Assembly (NCBI RefSeq): GCF_014203595.1
Contig: NZ_JACHJK010000013.1
Span: forward strand, 62,001-126,000
Origin: Streptomyces echinatus
Lineage (GTDB): Bacteria; Actinomycetota; Actinomycetes; Streptomycetales; Streptomycetaceae
Direction: 5' to 3'
Length of the DNA: 64,000 nucleotides
The notes under the pieces are model-generated. The model ran no database searches. It saw only the letters and a program-made list of their open reading frames with translations, and was not told the origin of the DNA. Each line of letters starts with the position of its first letter. Position 1 is the first letter of the stretch. Made by a program: the position numbers and the translations under genes. Below, in pieces: positions 25,123 to 33,658 of this stretch.

Positions 25123-25977
25123 TCAACCCGCTTCGAAGGCCCCCCGGTGGTCCGCCGCCCATGCCCGGTAGGTCCGTGCCGTTCTGCCCAGCACCTCGGG
25201 CACGTCCTCGGTGACCGTCGCGTTCCCGCCCCGGCGGACATGGGCCAGGCCCGCCAGGACGCCCTCCGCCCCCGCGGCGTCGAGGCCCCAGGCGGTCCGG
25301 AGGAAGTCGCGGGTCTCGTCGGTCGAGAGGTCCCGCGTGGGGACGGGGCGGCCCAGGACCGAGGCGAGCACGGCCGCCTGCTCCGGGACGCTGATCGCCT
25401 CGGGCCCGGTCAGGGTGTACGTGCGGCCCGCGTACCGGCTGTCCAGCAGGGCCCGCACGGCCACCGCGGCCACGTCACGCGGGTCGATCACCCCGGACGC
25501 CCCGTCCCCCGTCATGTTGGGCACCGGCTCGCCCGCCCGGAGAGCCTGGACCCAGGTCAGCGTGTTGGAGGCGAACGTCGAGGGCCTGAGGACCGTCCAG
25601 TCGGCCCCGCTCTCCCGCACGGCCCGCTCGCCCTCCACGTGCCACAGACCGAACGGGCCGGTCTCGGGGTCGCCGGTCCCGATGGCGGAGAGCTTCACCA
25701 GCCGGCGTACTCCCGCCGCGCGGGCCGCGGCGACCAGGACCCGGTCGCGGTTCGGGGCCGGGCCGGGGACCCCGACGAGGAACGCGGCCGTCACGCCGTC
25801 CATCGGCGCGTCGAGGGAGTCCGGCTCCGCGTAGTCCCCGCGCACCACCTCCACTCCGGCCGGCACCGCGGCCTTCGCGGGGTCGCGGGTCAGCGCCCGC
25901 ACCTTCTCGCCGCGTGCGGCGAGCTGTCGTACCACTTCGCTTCCGATGGTGCCCGTGGCACCCGTCACCAGGATCAT
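25123..25977 (-). CDS. NmrA-like NAD(P)-binding oxidoreductase
   Basis: A 284-residue Rossmann-fold protein read from the ATG at 25977 (MILVTGATGTIGSEV). The nucleotide-binding motif is VTGATGTIG, followed by RALTRDPAKAA and DYAEPDSLDA. The catalytic YxxxK of classical SDRs is absent, as usual in the NmrA/QOR2 group. It may be a quinone or azo reductase or a redox sensor. It is divergent from the AraC-type regulator 95 bases away, a common arrangement where the regulator controls the reductase. Confidence 0.9.
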   Translation of the reverse strand: MILVTGATGTIGSEVVRQLAARGEKVRALTRDPAKAAVPAGVEVVRGDYAEPDSLDAPMDGVTAAFLVGVPGPAPNRDRVLVAAARAAGVRRLVKLSAIGTGDPETGPFGLWHVEGERAVRESGADWTVLRPSTFASNTLTWVQALRAGEPVPNMTGDGASGVIDPRDVAAVAVRALLDSRYAGRTYTLTGPEAISVPEQAAVLASVLGRPVPTRDLSTDETRDFLRTAWGLDAAGAEGVLAGLAHVRRGGNATVTEDVPEVLGRTARTYRAWAADHRGAFEAG

Positions 25978-26072
25978 GGCTCCACGATGGCCTCCCCGGG
26001 CCGCCGGGATCTTGTAGATTCCGGCACGGCCGTCCCGCCCGCGGGGCCCGTCGGTGCCGTTACCGTGAAGGG

Positions 26073-26870
26073 ATGCCGAAGCCCATCGCCGAGCAGACCC
26101 TGCACACACCCGAGGGGCTGCGTCCCTGGATAGCGGGGGTACGGACCGCCGCCTACGCCGACCCGCCGGAGGAAGCGCTCGTGCGCCTGCCCGACGCGGT
26201 GACGCGGGTGGTGCTCCGCGTGACGGCGGACGGGCACCGCGACGTGCTGGCGGTCGGGCCGCGGGTGCGGGCCTCGTACCACCTGGGCAAGGCGGAGTCG
26301 ACCTGTGTGGAGCTGGGCCTGCTGCCGGGCACGGTGCGTCCCCTGCTGGGGGTGCCGGCCGCGGAGCTGGTGGGCCGGGTGGTACCGCTGCACGAGCTGC
26401 CGGGCCCGACACCTCGCCGGCTCGCGGAGGAGCTGCGGTGGCTGGATCCCCGGGAGGCGGTGCCCCGTCTCGAACAGTCCCTCCCCGGGCTGCTGTCGAC
26501 GGCCGTGGACCCGGGACGCGCGGCGCTGCTGCGCGCCGGGGTGGCCGCGCTCTCGGTCCGCACGGACCGGACGCCCGCGCAGGTCCGTGAGGTCGCCCGG
26601 GAACTCGCGGTGAGTGAGCGCCAGTTGCGCTATCTGTTCGCCGAGGGCGTCGGGGTCTCCCCCAAGCAGTACGCCCGCATCGACCGGGTCCGCGCGGTCG
26701 TCACCGGGGCCCCGGACACTCCGTGGTCGGAACTCGCCGCGTCCACCGGGTACTTCGACCAGGCCCACATGACGTCCGACTTCCGCTCCCTGATGGGCGT
26801 ACCGCCGCGGTCGTACTTCTCCGGCCGGCTGCCCGCGGTCACCCCGTGCCGGGCCGGCGGCCGCGGCTGA
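26073..26870 (+). CDS. AraC-family transcriptional regulator
   Basis: A 265-residue regulator beginning at the ATG at 26073 (MPKPIAEQTLHTPE). The C-terminal AraC/XylS domain contains two helix-turn-helix units: VREVARELAVSERQLRYLFAEGVGVSPKQYARIDRV is the first with linker, and WSELAASTGYFDQAHMTSDFRSLMGVPPRSYF the second. The N-terminal 150 residues match the sensor part of regulators with a DUF6597-like fold (RVVLRVTADGHRDVL, VGRVVPLHEL). It probably controls the divergent NmrA-like gene. Confidence 0.93.
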   Translation: MPKPIAEQTLHTPEGLRPWIAGVRTAAYADPPEEALVRLPDAVTRVVLRVTADGHRDVLAVGPRVRASYHLGKAESTCVELGLLPGTVRPLLGVPAAELVGRVVPLHELPGPTPRRLAEELRWLDPREAVPRLEQSLPGLLSTAVDPGRAALLRAGVAALSVRTDRTPAQVREVARELAVSERQLRYLFAEGVGVSPKQYARIDRVRAVVTGAPDTPWSELAASTGYFDQAHMTSDFRSLMGVPPRSYFSGRLPAVTPCRAGGRG

Positions 26871-26964
26871 GTCCGGGTGCGGGCATCTGCCCCCGGACGC
26901 GTGACGGAGGCCGGGCCGCCGCCGCGGGCGGCGGCGAGGGGCTGTCCGGTCATGAGACGCGCCG

Positions 26965-27000
26965 GCCGGGGGTCACGGGTTCGGCCCCGTGACCCCCGGC
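26965..27000. terminator. Bidirectional terminator
   Basis: Perfect 15-bp arms GCCGGGGGTCACGGG and CCCGTGACCCCCGGC around a 6-base loop, between the convergent AraC regulator and purine permease genes. Confidence 0.85.
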
Positions 27001-27022
27001 CTCGTGTGTCCGGGACGACGTC

Positions 27023-28390
27023 TCAGTAGACGGAGGCGATCTCCTGTCCCGCCTCCATCGGATGGGTGACGTCCTGGGCCTCGCCGCCCTTGCCGATGTG
27101 GTTGAAGAGGAGGTTGAGCACCACGGCCGTGACGCAGCCCGTGGAGATGCCCGAGTCCAGGACGATCTTCGCGGTCTCGGGGAACGCGTGGTAGAACCCC
27201 GGCGCGGTGATCGGGATGATGCCGACCGCGAGGGACACGGCCACGATCAGGACGTTGTTGTCCCGGTCCAGTCCGGCCCGGACCAGGGTCTGGATGCCGC
27301 TCGCGGCGACCGATCCGAACAGCACCACGCCGGCGCCGCCGAGGACCGGCCGGGGCACGACCGCGATGAGCGAGGCGGCCATCGGGCACAGGCCCATCAG
27401 GACCAGGAAGCCGCCGCCGGTCGCGACGACGTACCGGCTCCGGATGCGCGTCATCGCGACCAGGCCGATGTTCTGGGCGAAGGCGCTGCACATGAAGCCG
27501 TTGAACAGCGGGCTGAGCGCGGAGCCGAGGGTGTCGGCGCGCAGGCCGGCCGCGATGGTCTTCTCGTCCGCGGGGCGTTCGACGATCTCACCGAGCGCCA
27601 GCATGTCGGCGGTCGACTCGGTCATCGAGACCACCATCACCACACACAACGAGAGGATCGCGGCCACCTGGAACTGCGGGGCGCCGAAGTGGAACGGCGT
27701 GGGAAAACCGACCACGTCGGCGTGGGCGACCGGGCTGAAGTCCGTGGCGTCGAAAGGTATCGCCACGAGCGTGCCGAGGACCAGGCCGAGGAGGACGGCG
27801 ATCTGCTTGACGAAGCCCCGGGTGAAGCGGCGCAGCAGCAGGACGATCAGCAGGGTGACGCCGGCCAGGGTGAGATACGTCGTCGAACCGTAGTCGTCGG
27901 CCGCGGGGTCGGGGCCCTGGGCCCAGCCGAAGGCGACCGGCAGCAGGGACACACCGATCAGGGTGATGACCGAACCGGTGACAACCGGCGGGAAGAAACG
28001 TATCGCCTTACTGAAGAAGGGGGCGGCGAGGAAGCCCAGGAGACCGGCCACGATGACCGCGCCGAAGATGATCGGCAAGGCGTCGGACTTGTCGTCGGTC
28101 GAGGCGACGACCGCGGTCATGGGGGCGACCCCGGCGAAGGTGACGCCGTTGACGAACGGCAGCCGGGCACCGATCTTCCAGAACCCCAGGGTCTGGAGGA
28201 AGGTGGCGAGGCCGGCGGTGAACAGACAGGCGCCGGTCAGAAAGGTCAGGTCGGTGGCGGACAGGCCGATGGCCGCGCCGACGATGAGTGGCGGGGCGAC
28301 GACTCCTGCGTACATGGCGGCCACGTGCTGCAGACCGCTGGTCGCCATTTTCAGGGCGGGGAGTTTTTCGTCAACTGGATGGGCGGCCAC
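27023..28390 (-). CDS. NCS2 purine (urate/xanthine-type) permease, copy 1
   Basis: A 455-residue membrane transporter of the nucleobase-cation symporter-2 family. I take the GTG at 28390 (VAAHPVDEKLPAL), which has GGAGGAG seven bases before it. About 12-14 hydrophobic segments are visible, plus the family motifs QHVAAMYAGVVAPP (TM1), VSMTESTADMLALGEI (TM8 region with substrate-binding Glu) and NGFMCSAFAQNIGLVAMTRI (TM10). It should import urate, xanthine or a related purine with protons. It is separated from the deaminase gene by three stem-loops, so it is probably transcribed from its own promoter. It is a paralogue of the permease at 30089-31501. Confidence 0.94.
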   Translation of the reverse strand: MAAHPVDEKLPALKMATSGLQHVAAMYAGVVAPPLIVGAAIGLSATDLTFLTGACLFTAGLATFLQTLGFWKIGARLPFVNGVTFAGVAPMTAVVASTDDKSDALPIIFGAVIVAGLLGFLAAPFFSKAIRFFPPVVTGSVITLIGVSLLPVAFGWAQGPDPAADDYGSTTYLTLAGVTLLIVLLLRRFTRGFVKQIAVLLGLVLGTLVAIPFDATDFSPVAHADVVGFPTPFHFGAPQFQVAAILSLCVVMVVSMTESTADMLALGEIVERPADEKTIAAGLRADTLGSALSPLFNGFMCSAFAQNIGLVAMTRIRSRYVVATGGGFLVLMGLCPMAASLIAVVPRPVLGGAGVVLFGSVAASGIQTLVRAGLDRDNNVLIVAVSLAVGIIPITAPGFYHAFPETAKIVLDSGISTGCVTAVVLNLLFNHIGKGGEAQDVTHPMEAGQEIASVY

Positions 28391-28517
28391 GGCGGCTCCT
28401 CCGGGCGGGTGACACGTCGTCGTCGACGTGGGTTTCAGGGAGGTGGTGCGTGTGATCGTGCGGGACCGTGACGGGGGTGGGGACCTGAGCGGTGGGCGAG
28501 CGGTGTGGGGGTGACCT

Positions 28518-28610
28518 TCTCCGGAGCGCGCGGGTGCGCGCTCCGGAGACGGCTTCCGTGGATCCCGCTCGGATCCACGGTCCCGGCCGGGAGCCGTCCC
28601 TCCCGGCCGG
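28518..28610. terminator. Three stem-loops in a row between deaminase and permease
   Basis: SL1 28518-28549, arms TCTCCGGAGCGCGC/GCGCGCTCCGGAGA, loop of four. SL2 28556-28580, arms CCGTGGATCC/GGATCCACGG, loop of five. SL3 28583-28610, arms CCGGCCGGGAG/CTCCCGGCCGG. All lie between the deaminase stop (28635) and the permease start (28390), and should end or strongly reduce read-through. Confidence 0.8.
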
Positions 28611-28634
28611 AGTCTGTGGTGTTCCCGGGGCGGA

Positions 28635-30020
28635 TCAGCGCTGCGCGGCGATCCGGGCGAGGCGCTGGGCCTCCTCACGGGTGGTGGTGGCCAAGGCGTC
28701 CTCGTCGACGGTGAGCAGGCGGCCGTTCTCGACGATCTGCCGGCCGTTGACGAAGGACGCGGTGACCGGGGCCGCCGCTCCGAAGACCAGCGCGGTCACC
28801 GGGTCGGCGATCGAGGCGTGGGCGAGGGTGTCCATCTTCCACAGCACCACGTCGGCCAGCTTTCCGGGCTCCAGCGAGCCGATCTGCGCGGCCCGGCCGA
28901 GGACCTGGGCGCCGCCGTGGGTGCCGAGCCGCAGCGCCTGGCGGGCGTTGAGCGCGGCCTCGCGGTGCGCGCCGAGGCGGTTGATCAGCAGGGCGTTGCG
29001 CAGTTCGGTGTGGAGTTCGCCGGACTCGTTGGAGGCGGTGCCGTCGACGCCGAGGCCGACCGGGACACCGGCCCGCAGCATGTCGGGGACGCGGGCGATA
29101 CCGGCGGCGAGGCGGGCGTTGGACGACGGACAGTGGGCGACACCGGTCTTCGTGCGGGCGAAGGCGGTGATGTCGGAGTCGTTCATGTGGACGCAGTGCG
29201 CCATCCACACGTCCTCACCGAGCCAGCCCGTCGACTCGAAGTAGTCGGTCGGGCCCATGCCGAACAGCTCGTGGCAGAACTTCTCCTCCTCCACGGTCTC
29301 CGAACCGTGGGTGTGCAGCCGCACGCCCAGCCTGCGGGCCAGCTCGGCACCCTGGCGGAGCAGTTCGGTGGAGACGGAGAACGGGGAGCAGGGGGCCACC
29401 GCCACCTGGGTCATGGCGTCGAAGGAGGCGTCGTGGTGCTTCTTGACGGTCTCCTCGGTCGCGGCGAGCGCGCCCTCCAGCGTCTCGACGGCGAAGTCCG
29501 GCGGCAGTCCGCCGTCCTTCTCGCTGCGGTCCATGGAACCACGGGCCAGCGTGAAGCGGACACCCGTCTCGGCGGCGGCCCGGATGATCGAGCCGGACAG
29601 GTCACCGGAGCCCCGCGGGAAGACGTAGTGGTGGTCCATGGCGGTGGTGACTCCGCCGCGGGCCATCATGGCGAGGGATCCCTGTGCGGCCGTGTACGTC
29701 ATCCGCTCGTCGACGCGGGCCCAGATGGGGTAGAGCGCGACGAGCCAGTTGAACAGGTTGTGGTCGGTGGCCAGGCCCCGGGTGATCCACTGGTAGAAGT
29801 GGTGGTGGGTGTTGACCAGACCGGGCGTGGCCAGATGGCCGCGTCCGTCGATCCGGCGCACCACGTTCTCCAGCCCCTCGGGGGCGTCGCCCGCGCCGAG
29901 CGACTCGATCCGGTTGCCTGCCAGCACGAGGTACCCGGAGGCGTACTCGGTGTCGCCCGCGTCCACGGTCGCGATCGCACAGTTCTCGATGACGATGCGC
30001 TGGTCTGCCGATGGTGCCAT
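28635..30020 (-). CDS. 8-oxoguanine deaminase-type amidohydrolase
   Basis: A 461-residue zinc-dependent deaminase of the ATZ/TRZ group. Metal ligands: NTHHHFYQW, HTHGSETVEEE, HCVHMNDSD and the Asp of GLGVDGTASNE. The motif HHHFYQ after the first strand and the length fit enzymes annotated as 8-oxoguanine deaminase, which make urate from 8-oxoguanine; this feeds directly into the urate oxidase next door. A guanine or other aminopurine substrate cannot be excluded from sequence. AAGGAAG precedes the ATG. It is downstream of the second permease, 68 bases between, in the same operon direction. Confidence 0.85.
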   Translation of the reverse strand: MAPSADQRIVIENCAIATVDAGDTEYASGYLVLAGNRIESLGAGDAPEGLENVVRRIDGRGHLATPGLVNTHHHFYQWITRGLATDHNLFNWLVALYPIWARVDERMTYTAAQGSLAMMARGGVTTAMDHHYVFPRGSGDLSGSIIRAAAETGVRFTLARGSMDRSEKDGGLPPDFAVETLEGALAATEETVKKHHDASFDAMTQVAVAPCSPFSVSTELLRQGAELARRLGVRLHTHGSETVEEEKFCHELFGMGPTDYFESTGWLGEDVWMAHCVHMNDSDITAFARTKTGVAHCPSSNARLAAGIARVPDMLRAGVPVGLGVDGTASNESGELHTELRNALLINRLGAHREAALNARQALRLGTHGGAQVLGRAAQIGSLEPGKLADVVLWKMDTLAHASIADPVTALVFGAAAPVTASFVNGRQIVENGRLLTVDEDALATTTREEAQRLARIAAQR

Positions 30021-30088
30021 GGTGCTTCCTTGTCTTCGGTGGCGGCCCGTGGGCCGGAGGGTGCCCACGGGGAGGGCACGGCAGGACC

Positions 30089-31501
30089 CTAGGAGGATTC
30101 GAGTGCCGGAACCGGCCTGCCGCTCCGGGTGCCGAGATGATGGAAGAAGAGGTTGAGCACCACGGCGACCAGCGCGCCCGCGCTGATTCCCGAGCCGAGC
30201 ACGGTCTGCGCCCAGGCCGGGAAGCCGGCGTAGAAGGTGGGCGCGGCCAGCGGGATGATGCCGGCGCCGAGGGCGACCGCCACCAGGATGATGTTGGAGC
30301 TGTCGTCCAGGCCCGCCTCCGACAGCGTACGGATGCCGCTGACGGCGATCGAGCCGAAGAGCACGATGCCCGCGCCGCCGAGGACCGGCATGGGGACCAG
30401 GGAGACGACCGCGCCGAGGACCGGGAAGGCGCCGAGGACCAGCAGGCTGCCGCCGGCGACGGCGACGACGTACCGGCTGCGCACCCGGGTGAGGGAGACG
30501 ACGCCGACGTTCTGGGCGAAGGCCGAGGTGGGGAAACCGCCGAAGACGGGTCCGAGCAGGGTGGCGATTCCGTCGGTGCGCAGGCCGCGGGTGATGGTCC
30601 GCGCGTCGGCGCGGCGGTCGCAGATCTCGCCGAGGGCGAGCATGCCGGCGCTCGACTCGGTCATCAGCACCAGCATCACGATGCACAGCGAGAGGATGGC
30701 CGCGGGCTGGAACTCGGGGGCGCCGAAAGCGAAGGGGGTGGGCAGCGCGGCGACGGGCGCCGACCGCAGGCCGCTGAAGTCGGCCATGCCGAAGGGGATG
30801 GCGGCCAGGGTGCCGATGAGCAGCCCGAACAGCAGGGCGACCTGCTTGACGAAGCCCTTGCCGAAGCGCTGGAACAGCAGGATGACGGCGAGGGTGAACC
30901 CGGCGAGCGCGAGGTACCGCATCGCGCCGAAGTCGGCGGCCGTCTTGTCGCCGCCCTGGGCCCAGCTCACCGGGACCGGCATCAGCGTGACGCCGATCAG
31001 GGTGATGACGACGCCGGTGACCAGAGGCGGGAAGAAGCGGAGCAGCCGGCCGAAGAACGGGCCGAGCGCCAGGCAGAAGGCGCCGGCGACCATCACCGCG
31101 CCGTAGATGGCGGGGAGTTGGTGGCCTTTGCCGTTGGTCTCGGCGATGGCGAGGATCGGGGCGATGCCGGCGGAGGAGGCCGCGTTGACGAAGGGCAGCC
31201 GGTTGCCGACGAGGCCCTTGACGCCGATGGTCTGCAGGATGGTCGCGACGCCGGCGATGAGCAGGCTCGCGGCGATCAGCCGGGTGCGGGCCGCGATGTC
31301 GAGTCCGCAGGCCTGGCCGATGATGAGCGGAGGAGTGACAACGCCCGCGTACATCGCGGCGATGTGCTGGAGCGCGGCGGGGACGAGCCGCGAGAAGTGG
31401 AGCTTCTCGTCCACCGGGTGCACGGACGTGACGGCGTCCTCGGTGTGCACCGGCGGGGTGGAACAGGGGGCTGTGGCGGACCCCTTCGCAGGCTGTGCCA
31501 T
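30089..31501 (-). CDS. NCS2 purine permease, copy 2
   Basis: A 470-residue paralogue of the permease at 27023-28390. It has the same N-terminal HPVDEKL and QHIAAMYAGVV, the TM8 motif LMTESSAGMLALGEI and the TM10 motif SAFAQNVGVVSLTRV. The N-terminal 30 residues are an extra polar extension (AQPAKGSATAPC). GGAGGGA precedes the ATG. It lies between the urate oxidase and deaminase genes, so urate or xanthine are the likely cargoes. A stem-loop in the gap before it may lower its expression relative to the enzymes. Two NCS2 copies in one locus suggest different substrates or affinities. Confidence 0.94.
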   Translation of the reverse strand: MAQPAKGSATAPCSTPPVHTEDAVTSVHPVDEKLHFSRLVPAALQHIAAMYAGVVTPPLIIGQACGLDIAARTRLIAASLLIAGVATILQTIGVKGLVGNRLPFVNAASSAGIAPILAIAETNGKGHQLPAIYGAVMVAGAFCLALGPFFGRLLRFFPPLVTGVVITLIGVTLMPVPVSWAQGGDKTAADFGAMRYLALAGFTLAVILLFQRFGKGFVKQVALLFGLLIGTLAAIPFGMADFSGLRSAPVAALPTPFAFGAPEFQPAAILSLCIVMLVLMTESSAGMLALGEICDRRADARTITRGLRTDGIATLLGPVFGGFPTSAFAQNVGVVSLTRVRSRYVVAVAGGSLLVLGAFPVLGAVVSLVPMPVLGGAGIVLFGSIAVSGIRTLSEAGLDDSSNIILVAVALGAGIIPLAAPTFYAGFPAWAQTVLGSGISAGALVAVVLNLFFHHLGTRSGRPVPALESS

Positions 31502-31520
31502 GTGGTTCCCTCCGGTGTGG

Positions 31521-31556
31521 CGCGCCCCCGGCCCTGGTGGCCGGGCCGGGGGCGCG
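31521..31556 (-). terminator. Stem-loop inside the uricase operon
   Basis: Perfect 14-bp arms CGCGCCCCCGGCCC and GGGCCGGGGGCGCG, 8-base loop, between the urate oxidase stop and the permease ribosome site. It is either a terminator with an internal promoter behind it or an attenuating processing site. Confidence 0.75.
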
Positions 31557-31565
31557 CGTCCCGCG

Positions 31566-32489
31566 TCAGAGGTTGGTCATGTCGACCGGGATACGGGCCT
31601 CACAGCCGTCCCGCAGGATGGTGGCCTCGATGAGGCCGTAGGGGCGGTCGGCCGCGTAGTAGACCTCGTTGTCGTTCTTGAGTCCGAACGGCTCCAGGTC
31701 CACCAGGAAGTGGTGCTTGTTCGGCAGCGAGAAGCGGACCTCGTCGATCTCGCTGCGGTTGTTGATGATGCGCGAGCCCATCTGGTACAGCGTCTGCTGC
31801 AGCGAGAGGGAGTAAGTCTCGGCGAAGGCCTGGAGCATGTGCTTCTTGACCTGCTCGTAGGACTTCTCCCAGTTGGGCATCTTCTGCTCGTCGTCGGTCC
31901 AGTTGAACCGCCAGCGGCCGGACACCTGGGTCGCCAGGATGCGGTCGTACGCCTCCTGGAGGGTGGTGTACTTGTCCTTGATGTAGCCCCAGAACTCGGA
32001 GTTGGTCGAGTTCATCACGACCAGGTCCTTCAGGCCGGAGAGCACCTCCCACTTCTCACCGTCGTAGGTGATCTGGGTGACGCGGATCTCCTGGCCCTTG
32101 CGGACGAAGGAGTGCTTGACCTCGTCGGCGCCGATGAACTTGGAGTTGGCGTCGGAGGTCTCGATCCGCTCCCAGGCGTACTCCTCGATCCGGATCCGGG
32201 CGCGGTGGATCGGCTCCTGCGAGGTGACGAAGTGGCGGGCGAGGTGGATGCCGAACTGCTCGGCGGACTCGATGCCGTACTCCTTGGCGAACGCGTACAC
32301 CGTGTTCTTGGTGGTGTCGGTCGGCAGGCAGTTGGCGTTCGAGCCGGAGTAGTGGACCTCTTCCAGGTCGCCGCTCAGCGCCACGGACACGTTGAGGTCC
32401 TTGATGTGGTGCGTCGCGCCGTCCCGCGTGATCTTTACGACTCGGTTCTCGGCCTTGCCGTACTGGTTCTGTCCCAGGATGGTCGGCAT
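31566..32489 (-). CDS. Urate oxidase (uricase)
   Basis: Oxidises urate with O2 to 5-hydroxyisourate and H2O2 (EC 1.7.3.3), cofactor-free. The 307 residues form two T-fold repeats. Signatures: NQYGKAENRVVKITRD at the start, the TDTTKNTVY motif carrying the catalytic Thr, VMNSTNSEFWGY, and SLPNKHHFLVDLEPFGL near the C-terminus. Its start is three bases after the HIU hydrolase stop. It carries the C-terminal DMTNL of actinomycete enzymes, not a peroxisome signal. The H2O2 made here gives a reason for a catalase gene under related control at 36489. Confidence 0.97.
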   Translation of the reverse strand: MPTILGQNQYGKAENRVVKITRDGATHHIKDLNVSVALSGDLEEVHYSGSNANCLPTDTTKNTVYAFAKEYGIESAEQFGIHLARHFVTSQEPIHRARIRIEEYAWERIETSDANSKFIGADEVKHSFVRKGQEIRVTQITYDGEKWEVLSGLKDLVVMNSTNSEFWGYIKDKYTTLQEAYDRILATQVSGRWRFNWTDDEQKMPNWEKSYEQVKKHMLQAFAETYSLSLQQTLYQMGSRIINNRSEIDEVRFSLPNKHHFLVDLEPFGLKNDNEVYYAADRPYGLIEATILRDGCEARIPVDMTNL

Positions 32490-32492
32490 TAG

Positions 32493-32888
32493 CTAGCTCC
32501 CTCGGTAAACGGAGTAGCCGAACGGGTTGAGCAGCAGCGGTACGTGGTAGTGCTCGCCCGGTACGACGGCGAACGTGATCGCCACCTCCGGGAAGAACAC
32601 ACCAGGTCCGCTGTCCCGATTCGCGGGGGCGTCCTGCTGCGCATCGGCTTGCTTCTTCTCGAAGTACGGCTCCACGGTGAAGTCGAGCCGAACGTGGGTC
32701 GTCCCCTCCGGCAGTGCCGGCAGGTCCTTGCACCGGCCGTCGGCGTCGGTCGCGGAGCCGCCGAGCGCCCGCCAGTCCGCATCCCGTCCCGAGCGGGCGG
32801 AGAGATGGACGGCGACGCCCTCGGCGGGGCGGCCGATCGAGGTGTCCAGGATGTGCGTGGACACGGAGGCGGTGGTGCTGGTGCTCAT
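32493..32888 (-). CDS. 5-hydroxyisourate hydrolase (transthyretin-like)
   Basis: Hydrolyses 5-hydroxyisourate to OHCU (EC 3.5.2.17). From the ATG at 32888 it has 131 residues. The N-terminal VSTHILDTSIGRPA and the C-terminal NPFGYSVYRGS (the YRGS hallmark) define the family. The loop after VEPYFEKK is about 15 residues longer than usual (QADAQQDAPANRDSGPG) before FFPEVAITF; the extra sequence is polar and should form a surface loop. Four bases separate it from the upstream decarboxylase stop and three from the uricase start, so the three enzymes are one operon. Confidence 0.96.
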   Translation of the reverse strand: MSTSTTASVSTHILDTSIGRPAEGVAVHLSARSGRDADWRALGGSATDADGRCKDLPALPEGTTHVRLDFTVEPYFEKKQADAQQDAPANRDSGPGVFFPEVAITFAVVPGEHYHVPLLLNPFGYSVYRGS

Positions 32889-32892
32889 GGTG

Positions 32893-33423
32893 TCAGGCGT
32901 CCTCTTCGACGAGTCGGGCCAGTCGGATGCGATTGATCTTGCCCAGCTCGGTGCGGACGATCTCCCGCTCCTGCTCCGGCGAGTTCCCGATCCGCTCCCT
33001 GACCGCGTCGCGCATCTGCTCGCCGGTCCGGCCGGTCGCGCAGATGAGGAAGACATGGCCGAACTTCTCCTGGTAGGCCAGGTTCAGTTCGAGCATTTCC
33101 GCCTTGAGGTCCTCGGCGGCGCCGGCCATGCCGGCCTGCTCCCGCGCGGAGGTCGGGTCACCGGGCTTGGGGCGCCCGATCGGCGGGTGCCCGGCCATCG
33201 CCTCCTGAAGGTCCCCGGTGGTCAGCTCGGCCATGGCGGCGTCGCTGGCGGCGTAGAGGTCCTCCGGGGAGGTGTAGGGGCGGGCGGCGAGCAGCCGCCG
33301 GGTCCACTCGCTGGAGGCGCACGCCTCGTGGAGGGCGGCGGAGGCCGCGCGCTCCTCCAGGTCGTTGAACCGGGACAGGCCCGGGGGCGTGGAAGTCGAA
33401 GTCACGGGAGCCTCCGTGGCCAT
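32893..33423 (-). CDS. OHCU decarboxylase
   Basis: Decarboxylates 2-oxo-4-hydroxy-4-carboxy-5-ureidoimidazoline to S-allantoin (EC 4.1.1.97), the third step of urate breakdown. The 176 residues, all-helical, carry MAGHPPIGRP with the catalytic His, the acidic SAREQAGM segment, LNLAYQEKFGHVFLICATGR, and an RIRLARLVEE end. It is the first gene of the urate operon and follows a promoter with a palindromic -35. In gene order the operon runs in reverse pathway order: decarboxylase, HIU hydrolase, uricase, permease, deaminase. Confidence 0.96.
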   Translation of the reverse strand: MATEAPVTSTSTPPGLSRFNDLEERAASAALHEACASSEWTRRLLAARPYTSPEDLYAASDAAMAELTTGDLQEAMAGHPPIGRPKPGDPTSAREQAGMAGAAEDLKAEMLELNLAYQEKFGHVFLICATGRTGEQMRDAVRERIGNSPEQEREIVRTELGKINRIRLARLVEEDA

Positions 33424-33454
33424 GGTGGGCCGTCGTGCTGAACGGGCTGCCGAT

Positions 33455-33494
33455 AGCTAACGCCCTCGGAAACATCCCGTCAACACTTTGTTGA
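33455..33494 (-). promoter_or_regulatory. Promoter of the urate oxidase operon with -35 palindrome
   Basis: On the gene strand: TTGACG, 17 bases, TTAGCT, about 35 bases before the OHCU decarboxylase start. The -35 is part of TCAACAAAGTGTTGA (33480-33494), a perfect 6-bp inverted repeat with a 3-base centre. The same sequence with one base changed is found before the catalase gene. No TTCC-N7-GGAA box is present here. Confidence 0.7.
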
Positions 33495-33658
33495 AAATTC
33501 CGCGCGACCGGCCCGCGCATCCGGGAGTGACAGCACCCCCGGCGACGCGGGACCGGCCCACGGCCCCGCCGCGCCGACCCGGCCGGCCGCGACGGCGCGG
33601 CGGGGCGGGAGGAGAGCCCATGGCGCCCGCTGCGGCGCGCGTCGCCACTCGCGGAGCG

